64,000 nt of DNA from Macrolepiota albuminosa (GCA_027475525.1 JAMWFC010000032.1:682001-746000); one strand, 5' to 3'; shown: positions 21,923 to 31,940, counted from the stretch's first letter. Notes: generated by a model not told the origin, from the letters alone. Program-made: numbers and translations.

Positions 21923-24504
21923 TCATCCCATCACAACATCAACACCCATATGCTGCTGCTGCTGCTGTTGCTGGAACTCAAACTCTCTCCTCTGCGCATC
22001 CACAAACTCCTGCTGAGCCATAACGTCTGCGTCCCCGAGCGGCGGCGGCGGCGCTTGCTGCCCATACTGCTGCTGCTGCTGCTGCTGCTGCTGTGGCTGT
22101 TGTTGTTGTTGTGACGACGGCGGTTGCTGCTGTTGCTGATACTGTTGTTGATACACCTGCTGCTGCTGCTGCTGCATCGCCTGCGCCTGCACCTGCATCT
22201 GCAAATACTGTCTCCTCTGCAACTCCACAAACTGCGCCTGATACGCCAGTTGCTGCGCAGGCGGCGACTGCGGCTGCGACTGCGACTGCGACGCCAGCCC
22301 CATCCCCTGCACCGCTGCCGTCAACGGCGTCATCGGCGGACTCCCCTGTCCCTGCTGCTGCTGCTGCTGCTGCTGCAGAACCTCACTGGTATGCGCCGCA
22401 GCCGCGACGCCAATCTGTCCCGCAACGACAGGATTCGTGTACCCAGGCGTAAACGGCGTCGTCGTCGTCGTCGTCGCGCTCTCATTCACCACCACCACCG
22501 CCGCCGCCGACGTCGTCGACGGCCCCGCAATGGCAATGCCGCCCACAGCACCACTCGTAGTACACTGCGGCGGGAAACTCACGCTCTTCTGTATCCCCGG
22601 CACCGGCAACGGCACAGGGACCGGGACCATCGGCGACGACGGAGTCCCCACGCGCGAGTTGGCAGCGACACTCGTCGCGCGTGACACAGGGACACTAACG
22701 CTCCCCCCCGCGCGCATCATCCCATTCACGCGCTGTACACCACCAGCCTGCGGCACCCTCCTCCGTCCCTCCCTCTCCTCCTGCTTAATCTTCTCCCCCT
22801 GGCTGCCCGTCGAACTCGCATTGTCGACCGACGACGAGTCTTTGCGGTTGTTCCCCAGACACTCGTGTAGGCCGCCCGCAAGCAGTGCCAGTCCGACGGC
22901 ACCGTGATCGCCCGAGTGTTGGTAGTGATACCTCAAGCCGTTCATGTTCTTGTACCGCCTCTGGCAATCGCCAACACCGCAGGCAAACGGCTTGAGTCGC
23001 TTCTCTGCCTCGCGCTCAATGTCGCGCAGCTCAGTCTCGGTGATTTGGCCGAGACCGAGATCAGAGTAGAGCCCTTGAAGTTGGAGGAACTCGCCGCTGG
23101 GGGGTTGGGAGGAGGTGGGGGACGTCGAGGGACGGGCACCGAGAGAGGCAGAGCGGGCGAGACCGTTGGCTTCGCGCTCGCGCCGCTTGCGTTCAAGGAG
23201 GTCTTTGACGTGCTCGAGATCTTTTGGGGGAGCAAAATTGCACGAGCCATGGGTCATGTGGTACTTGAGGCCATTGGCCTGCTTGTAGCTCTTGTTGCAA
23301 TTTGGCTTGGGACAGCGGAAGGGCTTGGAGAGGAGGAGCGAGGGCGGGGGCAAAGGCGTATGTGAAGGTGTATGTGAGGGTGTGGATGAGAGGGGAGTGT
23401 TGGGGACGGTGGAGGGAGTGGCGTTGGGGGCGAATGGAGTGAGGGAGTTGGTGGCAGAGGGAGTGGCAGGGGTAGAGGCAGATGTGGCCTGGGTAGCACG
23501 GACCTTTAGTTTGAGCTTGTTGGGTAGAGGCGGGGGAGGAGACGAGGAGGCAGAGGCAAAGAGGAGAGCAGGGGGGATGCAGCGTTGACCTGGGGACTGC
23601 TGCTGGGGGACGGCAGGTGGAACATGGGGGACATAAGGACGGGTGGGACTCGTGGAAAAGTCCGAGGGAGAGTTGACATGGAGCTCTTCGCCGTTGCTAG
23701 CGTTGAGCTGTGTGCCAGGCATGTGTGACGAGTAGTCTGCGGAGAAGCGGGCATAGGCGTTGAAGACGTCTTCGGGGTGGGACATGAGGGGGGCGGGGGC
23801 GGGACTGGAGAAGTGGACCTGGGGGCCAGAGCCGGGGGAGGGGGGCTGGGATGTGTACGGGGAGGTGTGTGTGCTAGAGTGGAACTGGGGGTAGGCGTGT
23901 GCAAAGTGAGCGAGGACGGGGTTGCTCGGGGTCTGGGGCGAGTCGGAGGAAGAGGGCGAGCTGTGTGCAGAGACGGAGGGCGGGGGCGGCTGGGTGGAGT
24001 TGTCGAGATCGAGCTCGAGTTCCATGTCGTCGGGCTCTGGCTGGGGATTGAATGGGACGGAGATGTGTGGCTGTGCGGCGGGATCGACAAGGACATGGAC
24101 GTCTTCAAAGTGCTCGAGGAGAGCATGGAGGTCGGGGAGATGGGTGCCGCAGCAGTTGTAGTTGCGGCAGAGCTCGCCCTCGCGGTCAAAGACATTGAGG
24201 GCGTTGATGACCGAGACGTCGTCGATGTTTGTGCTCTTTGGGTTGCTGGGGAGGATGAGCAGTCGGGGAACCAGCAAGACGGGACTTACTCGAGAGAACT
24301 GAAGAGCTGGGCAGAGGGAGAGTTCTGGGGGAAGCGGGCACCAAAGGAAGCGGCGCGCCAGGAGATGGGGGAGCCGAGAAAGTGGCGGGTGTAGGAGGCG
24401 GGATTGAAGGGGCCACCGTTGTCAGCATTGTAGGAGCCCATGGGATAGTCGTGAGCAGAGTCGGCAGAGGGCGCAGGCAGAGCGATGGGCTTGGACGTCG
24501 CCAT
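21923..24504 (-). CDS. sfp1: SFP1-like split zinc-finger transcription factor
   Basis: Exon 1 (24504 to about 24290) starts MATSKPIALPAPSADS. A 46-nt GTAAGT...CCCAG intron joins it to a long exon ending in TGA at 21923-21925. The protein has about 840 residues. An N-terminal C2H2-like finger (CRNYNCCGTHLPDLHALLEH) is followed by a Ser/Pro-rich region. Then come two widely separated C2H2 fingers, KPFRCPKPNCNKSYKQANG ending H-x3-H/C, and KPFACGVGDCQRRYKNMNG with YHYQHS. This split-finger layout is that of yeast Sfp1, a nuclear activator of ribosomal-protein and ribosome-biogenesis genes under TOR control. The C-terminal 200 residues hold several glutamine runs from CAG repeats. The yeast role is known; its transfer here is inference. 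Long plus-strand frames opposite it are GC-rich shadows. Confidence 0.87.
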
Positions 24505-24639
24505 CGTGGTTTTAAACAACCCACTGTAAACATATCCCTGCGACCCGACCCGCGCTGGCTTGAAACACCCGGCATTCCCCGGTCCCTTGACACCGCCACT
24601 CGCCCTTTGCCGTCCCCGATCCGACTCGGACGCTCCAAC

Positions 24640-24885
24640 ATTCATCCCACTACCACCAGTCCTTCCCACAGCCCACCGGCCCCTTTTCCTCTCCGCACAA
24701 CTCCCGCCTCGAACGCCCAGCTCCCACATGCCCTGCATCGCATTTCTCAGGGCACGTCGGCAGTCCGTCGTCGCGTTCGTCGTCGGCCCGTGAAGATCTG
24801 TCATCCAGATGGGAGGACCTCGCTCGCTTTCGTGTTGTGTCTTTCCTCGTACCTCCCTTGGATCCCATCACGCTCGAGGTTATGA
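24640..24885 (-). pseudogene. Degenerate fragment of a kinase C-terminal end
   Basis: About 245 bp upstream of the SFP1-like start match, in the same order, the kinase gene segments at 26380-26890. Shared pieces are CAGTCCTTCCCACAGC, CGCCTCGAACGCCCAGC, TCAGGGCACGTCGGC, GGCCCGTGAAGATCTGT, CTCGCTTTCGTGTTGT and CGTACCTCCCTTGGATCCCA. Several internal deletions lie between the matched blocks and the frame is destroyed. It is a decayed duplicate of the kinase end, now sitting in the upstream region of the SFP1-like gene. Confidence 0.8.
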
Positions 24886-24937
24886 GGGAGATAAAAAAAT
24901 CATGTATTTTCGGTGTTCTAGCTGTCATATGAAGTGC

Positions 24938-25290
24938 GTTGTCTTGGATGTCATCATCCCCACCAGCTCCTCGGTCGAAATAATACCCTTCTGTGCAGCC
25001 AATCGAGTCCATCGATGTTCTTTCTTGGTCTTGACTTCATTTTGCAAGGTCTTCAAGCCTTTTTTCAAGTATATCGAGCAGTTGCAAATGGATCTTTCGT
25101 ACCATCAGTGGTGTAACTTTTGATCAGTAAAACTTGGCGCTTTGTGGAGTGCGCATGAACTGGGTTGGTGCATTGTCATTGATGTCATCCATTCCCACCA
25201 GCTCCTCCAGTAGAAATAATAGCCTTCTGTGCAGCCAATTGAGTCCGTCGATGTTCTTTCTTGATCTTGACCTCATTTTGCAAGGTCACC
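24938..25290. repeat. Pair of diverged ~115-bp direct repeats
   Basis: 24938-25053 and 25169-25287 share GTCAT...CACCAGCTCCTC, AGAAATAATA or GAAATAATAC, CTTCTGTGCAGCCAAT, GATGTTCTTTCTTG and CATTTTGCAAGGTC. They are separated by about 115 bp of unrelated sequence. Neither copy gives a coding frame I recognise. Confidence 0.8.
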
Positions 25291-26200
25291 CTTTGAATTA
25301 TTTTATATATTTTAACAATATTGTTAGAGCGACAAAGTCGAAGCATCGATGCGTAGTTTGCTTCATTTGCATTTTATTTTTTGTTACTATTTTAAATAAT
25401 AAGGTTTCAAGGAATAGCCAGAGGTTTTCCTTCTTATGTTTTATCTATCTTTTATTTTTCACACTCTATGTGGACACCTCTGCAGCTCACCGCATTCCAT
25501 ATGTGGTGAGCAATCAGTATTTATCAGTCTTTACTCACAAACCTTCAATATTTTCTTTAGATATTCTAGGATACACAAAAGCTACCCTCAGTCAACCATA
25601 CATTACGGAGTGACTGAGGGTGAGCAAAAGCCATTTACTTACCGTCATTAGTATACTCATATTCTCCTGCAGACATAACTCGACAGGTAACAATTTACTC
25701 AGTCAACCATACATTACTGAGTGACTGAGGACATAACTCTACAAGCAATGTTCTGAACACTGGAAAGCAAAATAATTTAATTCTAAATGGTTTTTGGTTC
25801 ATATATTAAGTTAAAAGAGGGTTTTTACGTTGCCAATGAAGGAACCTGAAGCGTCAAGGTGCTCACATGGCGGAACAAGCCCCTTTTTAGGGAACTTCCT
25901 CTCGAGCCACTTCCCTCTAGGTAAGCTGAATATTTGCGCCTTTTGAGGGACCTTCCTCGATATTTACTAGATCACTCTAGCGCGATGCGAAGTAGTAGGA
26001 ATAAATTGAGCTACCCACCACAGCCCTCCCTCTAATAGAAGGCGGCATAAAAAAATGTAAATCAGGCATAGAAAAATCATGTATTTTAGTGGTAGCCCTC
26101 CTGAGGAGCCCGGTTATTGTCCCGGTACCGGCCTGGAGTGGGTTCAGTCATTGGTTGTCAAATTAAATTAACTTATTCTCAGAAATGACATGTCAACGGT
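25291..26200. other. Gene-free stretch with small mobile-element pieces
   Basis: Apart from the hairpin element at 25584-25729 listed below, I see only AT-rich sequence with short frames. An AAAATCATGTATTTT motif at about 26073 also occurs at 24897. No gene is supported. Confidence 0.45.
25584..25729. mobile_element. 95-bp MITE-like element between two identical-loop hairpins
   Basis: ACCCTCAGTCA (25584-25594) and TGACTGAGGGT (25611-25621) form an 11-bp stem around a 16-nt loop. CTCAGTCA (25698-25705) and TGACTGAG (25722-25729) form a second stem around the same loop sequence with one mismatch. The 95 bp between the loops start TGACTGAGGGTGAG and end ACTCAGTCA, so they have terminal inverted repeats. 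The repeated loop would be the target duplication. A second copy with a different loop lies at 43232-43956. Confidence 0.6.
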
Positions 26201-26212
26201 TGTGACCTGAAA

Positions 26213-26353
26213 AAGGTATGGGTTATGGGGTATCAGAGAGTTATGGGTTATGGGGTCAATTTCCCTGCGAATCAACATGGTGGATCCGAAAGCCTATGGG
26301 TTATGAGAGAGTATGGGTTATAGCCCCTATGGGTTAAGAGGGAGGTGACTGTA
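26213..26353 (-). mobile_element. One end of a DNA transposon (Tc1/pogo-like), truncated
   Basis: On the minus strand the sequence starts TA then CAGTCACCTCCCTC and continues with four or five copies of a CATAACCCATA-type subterminal motif (plus strand TATGGGTTATGGGG and variants between 26213 and 26340). Terminal CAGT...CCTC followed by ATAAC-type repeats is typical of pogo/Fot1-type ends inserted at TA. I found no matching inverted end nearby, so only one terminus remains. Confidence 0.5.
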
Positions 26354-27771
26354 CCTACAACGCTCCAGAACACACGGCAGTCCTTCCCACAGCTCACCGG
26401 CCCCTTGTCCTCCCCGCACAAGTCCCGTCCACTCTGCCTGTCCTCGTGTGTCTACTCCCGTCTCAACTCGCGCTAACACTCCACTCGCATCCGGCCGCCT
26501 ATCCGCCTCGAACGCCCAGCACTCTTTCATCAGATTCCACATGGCCTGCGTCAGCCCGTGCTTGTGCCACGCTGCATCGCCCTCCTCAGGGCACGTCGGC
26601 GTTTCTCCTCGCAGAATACACAGCGCCACCATCTCGTCCTTCGTCTCGTAGTACGGCAATTGGCCCGTGAAGATCTGTTCAATCCAGGTGGGAACATCAC
26701 AAAGGATTGGTTACAACCCACCTCGTAGCACACATTAGCCCATGCAAACACATCGCTCGCTTTCGTGTTGTACGTCTTTCCTTGCTCGCCAAACAGTTCA
26801 GGCGCCTGCCACCGTCCCGTACCTCCCTTGGATCCCATCGTCGACTGCATCGTCCATTTGAGAATCTGTGGGTCAGTCACGCTCGACAGTCCAAAGTCCG
26901 CCAGCGCCGCTCTCCCCGAACTATCAATCAACACGTTCACCTACAGACACCAAATTCAGTTCTGGAGAGGGCAACCTCAAGTCCTTGGCTTACCCCCTTC
27001 AAGTCGCCGTGAACGATATCATTCTGGTGCAAGTACTCCATCCCGGCCGCCGTGTCTGAACACTTCACCAAAAACTCAGCACGCCATCACAGCTCGACAC
27101 CCACCCACTCACAAGAAGTAATCGATTAGCATCTGGATTTCGACCCAAATACTGTCCCAGGTTCCCGTTCCACGCCCACCGCGAGACGAAAGCAAGTCGC
27201 GTGGTCCCAAGTCTAGCGAGTCCACAAAAGGGAAAGATATTCGGGTGTGATAGCTGCGCCCACACAATGACCTCTTGTGCGTACACCTTTTTGCTTGCTC
27301 GTTGTATTTTTCACCATCCTACAAGCCGTATACACACCTTTGCCATGTGCTCGACGGAGTCTCGTCCGTAACGCTTGATTACCTTGTAACACATTTCCTC
27401 GCCCTCCTGAGATCCAACCTTATACACGTCCGCGAACCCGCCCCCCTCAACCGGCTCGTCCCCGAGCGTCTCTGGAGGCTCGTTCAAGAAAAACCGCGAG
27501 GGGTATAGGTTCGTGCGTCCCGACAGCCTGCGCATCGCAGCGATCAGCTGTTTCCGATCATGAAAACTGTCCGTATCCAACAGCTTGGTTTTACTAAGTT
27601 AATGGCACAGTAATCCACGAGAATAGTTTGTGGGTTCACCGTTTGGAAGGAGTCCAGGATGTTTTGAGCTTCGTGCCCCGTGCAAGATAGCAGACGCTCG
27701 TAATATGGTACTGCGTTGAATATCACAGATAGAGACGCTGTCACTTCTTTGATCAACGTTTCCTGCGACAC
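26327..27771 (-). CDS. Tyrosine-kinase-like (TKL) protein kinase, intron-rich
   Basis: The N-terminus (MSQETLIKEVTASLSVIF, then HEAQNILDSFQT) and following exon (RKQLIAAMRRLSGRTNLYP) match the helical leader usual in mushroom TKL kinases. The kinase domain shows the glycine loop VEGGGFADVYK, the lysine in MCYKVIKRYG, and a catalytic loop DIVHGDLKGVNVLID in which HGD replaces HRD, as is common in this group. It continues with LADFGLSSV (DFG), WQAPELF (APE) and a C-lobe PYYETKDEMVAL...WNLMKECWA. Introns are clear at HMAK/VYAQEV, before GMEYLHQ, after HGDLKG and at CYE/IFTGQLPYYE. The first junction near 27645 is uncertain, and an ATG at 27862 is a possible earlier start. The last residues, YSHLPLNP, and the stop are encoded by the transposon end at 26327-26353, so the natural C-terminus may be lost. 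It would phosphorylate proteins; the substrate is unknown. Confidence 0.8.
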
Positions 27772-27805
27772 CTCGAGAGATCCGGAAGACTAATCGATCA
27801 ATAGG

Positions 27806-28195
27806 ATCCAAATACCATGAAAAAAGAGTCAAGCTACGCACTGCCGACGACTCTTTCGTCACTAAATCACTCGAACCAGGAGCCTATTAGAGTCTCAAGA
27901 TCCAAACAAACGCAGATGAAAAAAGAGTCAAGCACTACGCACTGAACTTTGGTCCGCCAACGTCTCTCCTGTCACCAAATCCCTCGAACCAGGAGCCTAT
28001 CAGAGTCTCAAGATCCAGATGAAAAAAAAAAAACAAAAGTCAAGCACTACGTACTGAACTTTGGTCCGCTAACGTCTCTCCCGTCACCAAATCCCTCGAA
28101 CCAGAAGCCTATCAAGAGTTTCAAGAATCCAAAACGTAGATGAAAAAGAGTCTACGCACTTGGCTCCCATGTTCGTCCGCCGACGTCTCTCTCAA
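27806..28195. repeat. Four-unit ~110-bp tandem array
   Basis: Units at about 27806-27898, 27899-28011, 28012-28125 and 28126-28195 (partial) share GATCCA...GATGAAAAA, AGAGTCAAGC, CTACGCACTG, CCGACGTCTCTC, CAAATCCCTCGAACC and AGGAGCCTAT. The fourth unit overlaps the last codons of the patatin-like gene ending at 28121. The first overlaps the possible 5' end of the kinase gene. The middle units are the most alike. Confidence 0.88.
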
Positions 28196-29504
28196 CCTCA
28201 ACAAATCCCTCACCATATCAATCTCTCTTCCGACCATCGCGCCCCTCAAATACTGCAACGTATGCGTCTTGACCTCTCCCAGCCTCGTCCACTCCGCAAG
28301 ACTCACATCCTGCAGCCCCTGCTGCACATTAAACCTAAAATACCTCCTCGCCCCGCCACTACTCTCCTCCTGCACGCTCCCGAAATGCGCCTCGAAGTCC
28401 TCAGAGACAGCCTCGCAGTCCGTCGATATACGCAAGAGCGTGCGAATTAACTCCGTCGGGAACAGCCGCTGCATTCCCTCGGGCCTGCGAAACGATATCG
28501 TCTTTGAGTGTCCAGCACCGATACTCACTATACACGCGATCGCGATCGCGCGGTCCCCCCCGCCACTGCCGCCAAAGAGGGATTGAGCCTCGCGCAAGAC
28601 GAGCCTGGTGGGGTTGTTGCAGCCTAACCCGCTGTCGATAAACTCTTCGCGCGGCGCGGCCCCGATCTCGATCCGTTTGAAAACACGCGTCGCGGCGGAC
28701 GTCGCGCGCGCGGCTTCCCAGATCGTGGCGTTGTATTCTTGGTTCGAGCGCACTTCGTAGGAGCGGAAGAGCCGCGGGTGCGCCATGTTTTGTGCGGGCG
28801 TCGCGCAGACGAACCTGCGCCGGGGTGGGGAGGAGGGATGTGAGAATAAATATTCAAAAATTCGAACTCTACGGGGTTCCCGGACTCACGTCTTGCACCC
28901 CTTCCGCATCGACGCGGGACTCATCATACGAGCATTCTCGTCGCCGCTGACATCGTACCTCGCTACGATCTCTTTGATCGCCGCCTCGAACGCGCTCGCT
29001 TTGAACGTCCCGTCTTGCCAGAGGTATTTCGTTTCGGAGAAGACTTTGCCTGCGAAGTCGGTGTAGACGGCTATGGCGGAGCTTACGGACATGCAGAGCC
29101 GTCCCAGGAGGATCGCGATTAGGCTGGTGGCGCGGGCGCGGGCGAGAGCGAGGGCACAGACACGACACGGATACGAGCGCAGACACAAAAGGCGAACAAA
29201 ACCCCAAAAACCACATCACTCACCGACCCGCAAACAACAAAACCAACACAAAAAACGACTCACCCACCGGTACTCGTCCCGCCTATGAGATCGAAGTACT
29301 CACAAGGCCGGGGGACGTTTTGGAGATTTTCCTCGGATTTGATGCGGTGCATTAACTCTTCGAGGATCAGGAGCTCGGATAGCCCGCGGATGCCGCCGCC
29401 GTCTGGATAAGTGCAGTGTGGTGTGGTTAGTGCCGAGGGAGAGGGATGTACGTACCGAGAGCGAGTAGTCGTAGTCCTTGAACTTGAGTGGTTTGGTGAG
29501 CCAT
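28121..29504 (-). CDS. Patatin-like phospholipase, paralogue A
   Basis: Exon 1 (from the ATG at 29504) encodes MAHQTTQVQGLRLLAL and joins by a GTACGT...CAG intron to DGGGIRGLSELLILEEL, the oxyanion-hole motif of patatins. The nucleophile motif GGTSTGG has its serine codon at 29272-29274. After two more introns come LLGRLCMS, FVCATPAQNMAHPRLFRSYE and FIDSGLGCNNP. In patatins the second catalytic residue is the aspartate of DG[GA]; here the motif reads DSG (28631-28636), so Asp is kept but the following Gly is Ser. The C-terminal part (YFRFNVQQGLQDVSLAEW) is family typical, and the stop lies at 28121. The expected role is hydrolysis of acyl chains from phospholipids. In fungi such domains also head NLR-like proteins, but no NB-ARC or repeat domain follows here. 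Total is roughly 370 residues. Confidence 0.87.
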
Positions 29505-30671
29505 TTTAGGGGTGTGCGTGTGGGCTAGCAGGAGCAGTAACGAGAGCAAACGTGTATGTGATTGCGCAGGGGGAAACAGAAACAAAAACAAGAAGAAGAA
29601 GAAGCGAAAGAAAAGAAGTAATCAGGACCTAACAGAGTCTCGAAACAGGGGGGATGGTTCCTGTCCTTATCTTTCCTGTGTCGTAGTGGTTGCCGTCGTC
29701 CGTTGTCGTTGTCGTTGTCGTTGTGTCGTGCGGAGATAGGTCAATCAGTCAGTAGCCTAGTCAAGTAGTCAAGGGCACGAATCAATCAAAAATCAAAATG
29801 CACGGAGCGCTCGAGCGCTCGAATTTATTTCGTTTTTTTTGGACACATGCCAGGTTTGGGTTATCAATGTCGATGTCGATTATCACGGCATAATGCCTTG
29901 TCCCTGGGATCACGAGCGTGGGCATGGGCGCTTATGTGCTTTGGCTTGGCGTTTGTACAACCGTTGTGCCCTATTCAGAAAGGATTCTTGATTGTAATAT
30001 TGAGGTGGTTATGTACGAGTGCAGATAGGCGTTGTGTGGGGAATCAGTGAATTGGTGTTTATTTAGGAGAGACCTCTACGATCGATAAAGAAGGAACGAC
30101 GAACGGCCGACGTACGGAGGATAACTCACCCCTTGGGAAAAAATTACATTTAAAATCAAACCAAATTCATTCCATGTTGCAATTTCAATATTTGATAGAA
30201 AATCATACCATATTACATGAATAGACGATTCCCCACTGCTAATATTAATCGCCAAAAAATTATATGCATAACTACTTTGGGCGTGGACAAGGAACGTCGT
30301 TAAAGACATGTATGCCCGTGTGAACTCGCCAACTTACTTCTTCACACGACAGCAAGTAATGCTTCACTTGTGCATTGCGAGCTTGATGCCGAAGAGGTCT
30401 GAAGAGGCGGGGAATGGCAAAAAAAAATTGGGCAAGTTCTTGGATGCTTGATGCCGGAGTTTGGTGTGCGGTGTTACAAGACTTTTTCTTCGCCAACCTC
30501 TAAGTAGCCTGTCGGGTTATGAGCTGGGTGGTGAAATCGAATCAGGAACAGACAACAAAAGTAACTACGAGCCACGCGACTCTCACTTATGAATGCGAAT
30601 CGGGGGACAGAAGCAAAAGTACTATCGACCAGAGCAGAGGAAAATCATCATTGTAATCAGGCAAATGTCAA
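29505..30671. other. Spacer between the two patatin-like genes
   Basis: No gene is supported. It contains a GTTGTC repeat near 29696-29730, a perfect 16-bp palindrome GAGCGCTCGAGCGCTC at 29805-29820, and AT-rich sequence around 30130-30270. The part nearest 29505 should hold the promoter of paralogue A. Confidence 0.5.
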
Positions 30672-31940
30672 TTATCTAATATTAATATTCGGATCCTCGA
30701 GCTCCTCCTGCATATACACCCTCCTTATCTTCAGCACATTCACGACCATATCCACATCTCGATTTATCGCTGCATCCCTTATATACTGCAGTGTATGCGC
30801 TTTCACTTCACCCAGCTTCCTCCACTCCGCAAGACCGACATACTGCAACCCCTGCTGCACATTGAACCTGAAATACGTTTTCACTCCGTCCACCGGCTCG
30901 TGTGACCTCTCAAACTCGTCCGAACGCTCCTCGCAATCTGTCGCAATCTTCACAAGTACACCTATGAAGTTCGTCAGGCGCAACCTCTGTACCACCCCCG
31001 GCTTGTGTAACGTAATTGTACTAGGATGCCCCGTGCCAATGCTGACGATACACGATATGGGGCAATCCTTCCCGTAAAGAGTTTTTGCCTCCTCGAATAC
31101 TTCCCCAGTGGGGTTGTTGTACCTCAAACCGCCGTCGATGAATTCTTCTTTGGGTTCAGTGCCAATGTCGATGCGTTTGAAGAACCCAGGCGCGGCAGAC
31201 GTGGCGCGGGCTACTTCCCAGATCTTGGCATTGTGCTCCTGACTTGAGCGGACTTCGTATGAGCGGAAGAGACGTGGGTGTGCCATGTTTTGTGCGGGAA
31301 TTGCGCAAACAAAGCTGAGGATTTTCAGATTGAACTCATCTGCGCCCCGTGTGGAGAGGAAGAAGAGTCTGAAAACCTGGACTTACGTCTTGCATCCCCT
31401 CAAGTTCGAAGCGGAAGTCTTCATCAGCGCGTCATTGCTCTCACGACAACGTTCAACAATTTCTTTCATCGCAGCCTCGAGCTCACTAGCTTTGAACCTT
31501 CCATCCTTCAACACGCACTTCTTCGTTGAAAATACTTTTTTCGCAAGACAGTTGTACTCCTTGATCGCTTCTTCGGTGGACATACATAATCGTCCCAAAA
31601 GGATCGCGATGATGCTACGGGAAGGAAAGAAGTGAATACGATTTTAAATGTCCGAAACAACGAATTATTGTTGTGGGTGGTGGGTAGATTGAAGCCATTG
31701 ACGTACCCCCCAGTACCCGTGCCTCCAATGATGTCAAAGTATTCGCAAGGCTTCGGTATTTCTGCTAGGTTCTCGTCAGCCTTGATTCTCTTCATTACCT
31801 CCTCAAGTATAAGAAGCTCAGACAGTCCCCGGATTCCACCACCATCTGCCATGGCACACATCAGTTTAATCATGGTTCAAGTCGATACTCCAGGTTAGCT
31901 TACCAAGAGCAAGCAACCTCAGTCCGGGCGCACTGTTCAT
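30672..31940 (-). CDS. Patatin-like protein, paralogue B, nucleophile serine missing
   Basis: Exon 1 starts at 31940 (MNSAPGLRLLAL) and a GTAAGC...GCAG intron joins it to DGGGIRGLSELLILEEV. The nucleophile motif reads GGTGTGG: the serine codon is GGT (31715-31717) where paralogue A has AGT, one transition. The aspartate motif FIDGGLRYNNP is intact (Asp codon 31134-31136). The other family blocks are present: LLGRLCMSTEEAIKEYN, FVCAIPAQNMAHPRLFRSYE and YFRFNVQQGLQYVGLAEW. The frame is fully open through the exons, and the stop is at 30672. Without the serine the protein should not be a hydrolase. It could bind, or act as a partner or decoy of paralogue A, or be an early pseudogene. It has the same strand and exon pattern as paralogue A, so the two are tandem duplicates. 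Confidence 0.85.

Noticed and set aside
22093..23365. Long plus-strand open frames (119-186 aa) opposite the SFP1-like gene
   Set aside because: They are antisense shadows of a GC-rich, repetitive coding exon. They encode low-complexity alanine, leucine or arginine runs with no domains, while the minus frame has zinc fingers.
23777..24394. 205-aa plus-strand frame, glycine and valine rich
   Set aside because: It lies opposite the SFP1-like exons and crosses their intron. Composition is that of a reverse complement of a Ser/Pro-rich region.
27806..28195. Possible CRISPR-like array (regularly repeated ~110-bp units)
   Set aside because: Units are contiguous with no unique spacers, derive from a gene end, and the genome is eukaryotic.
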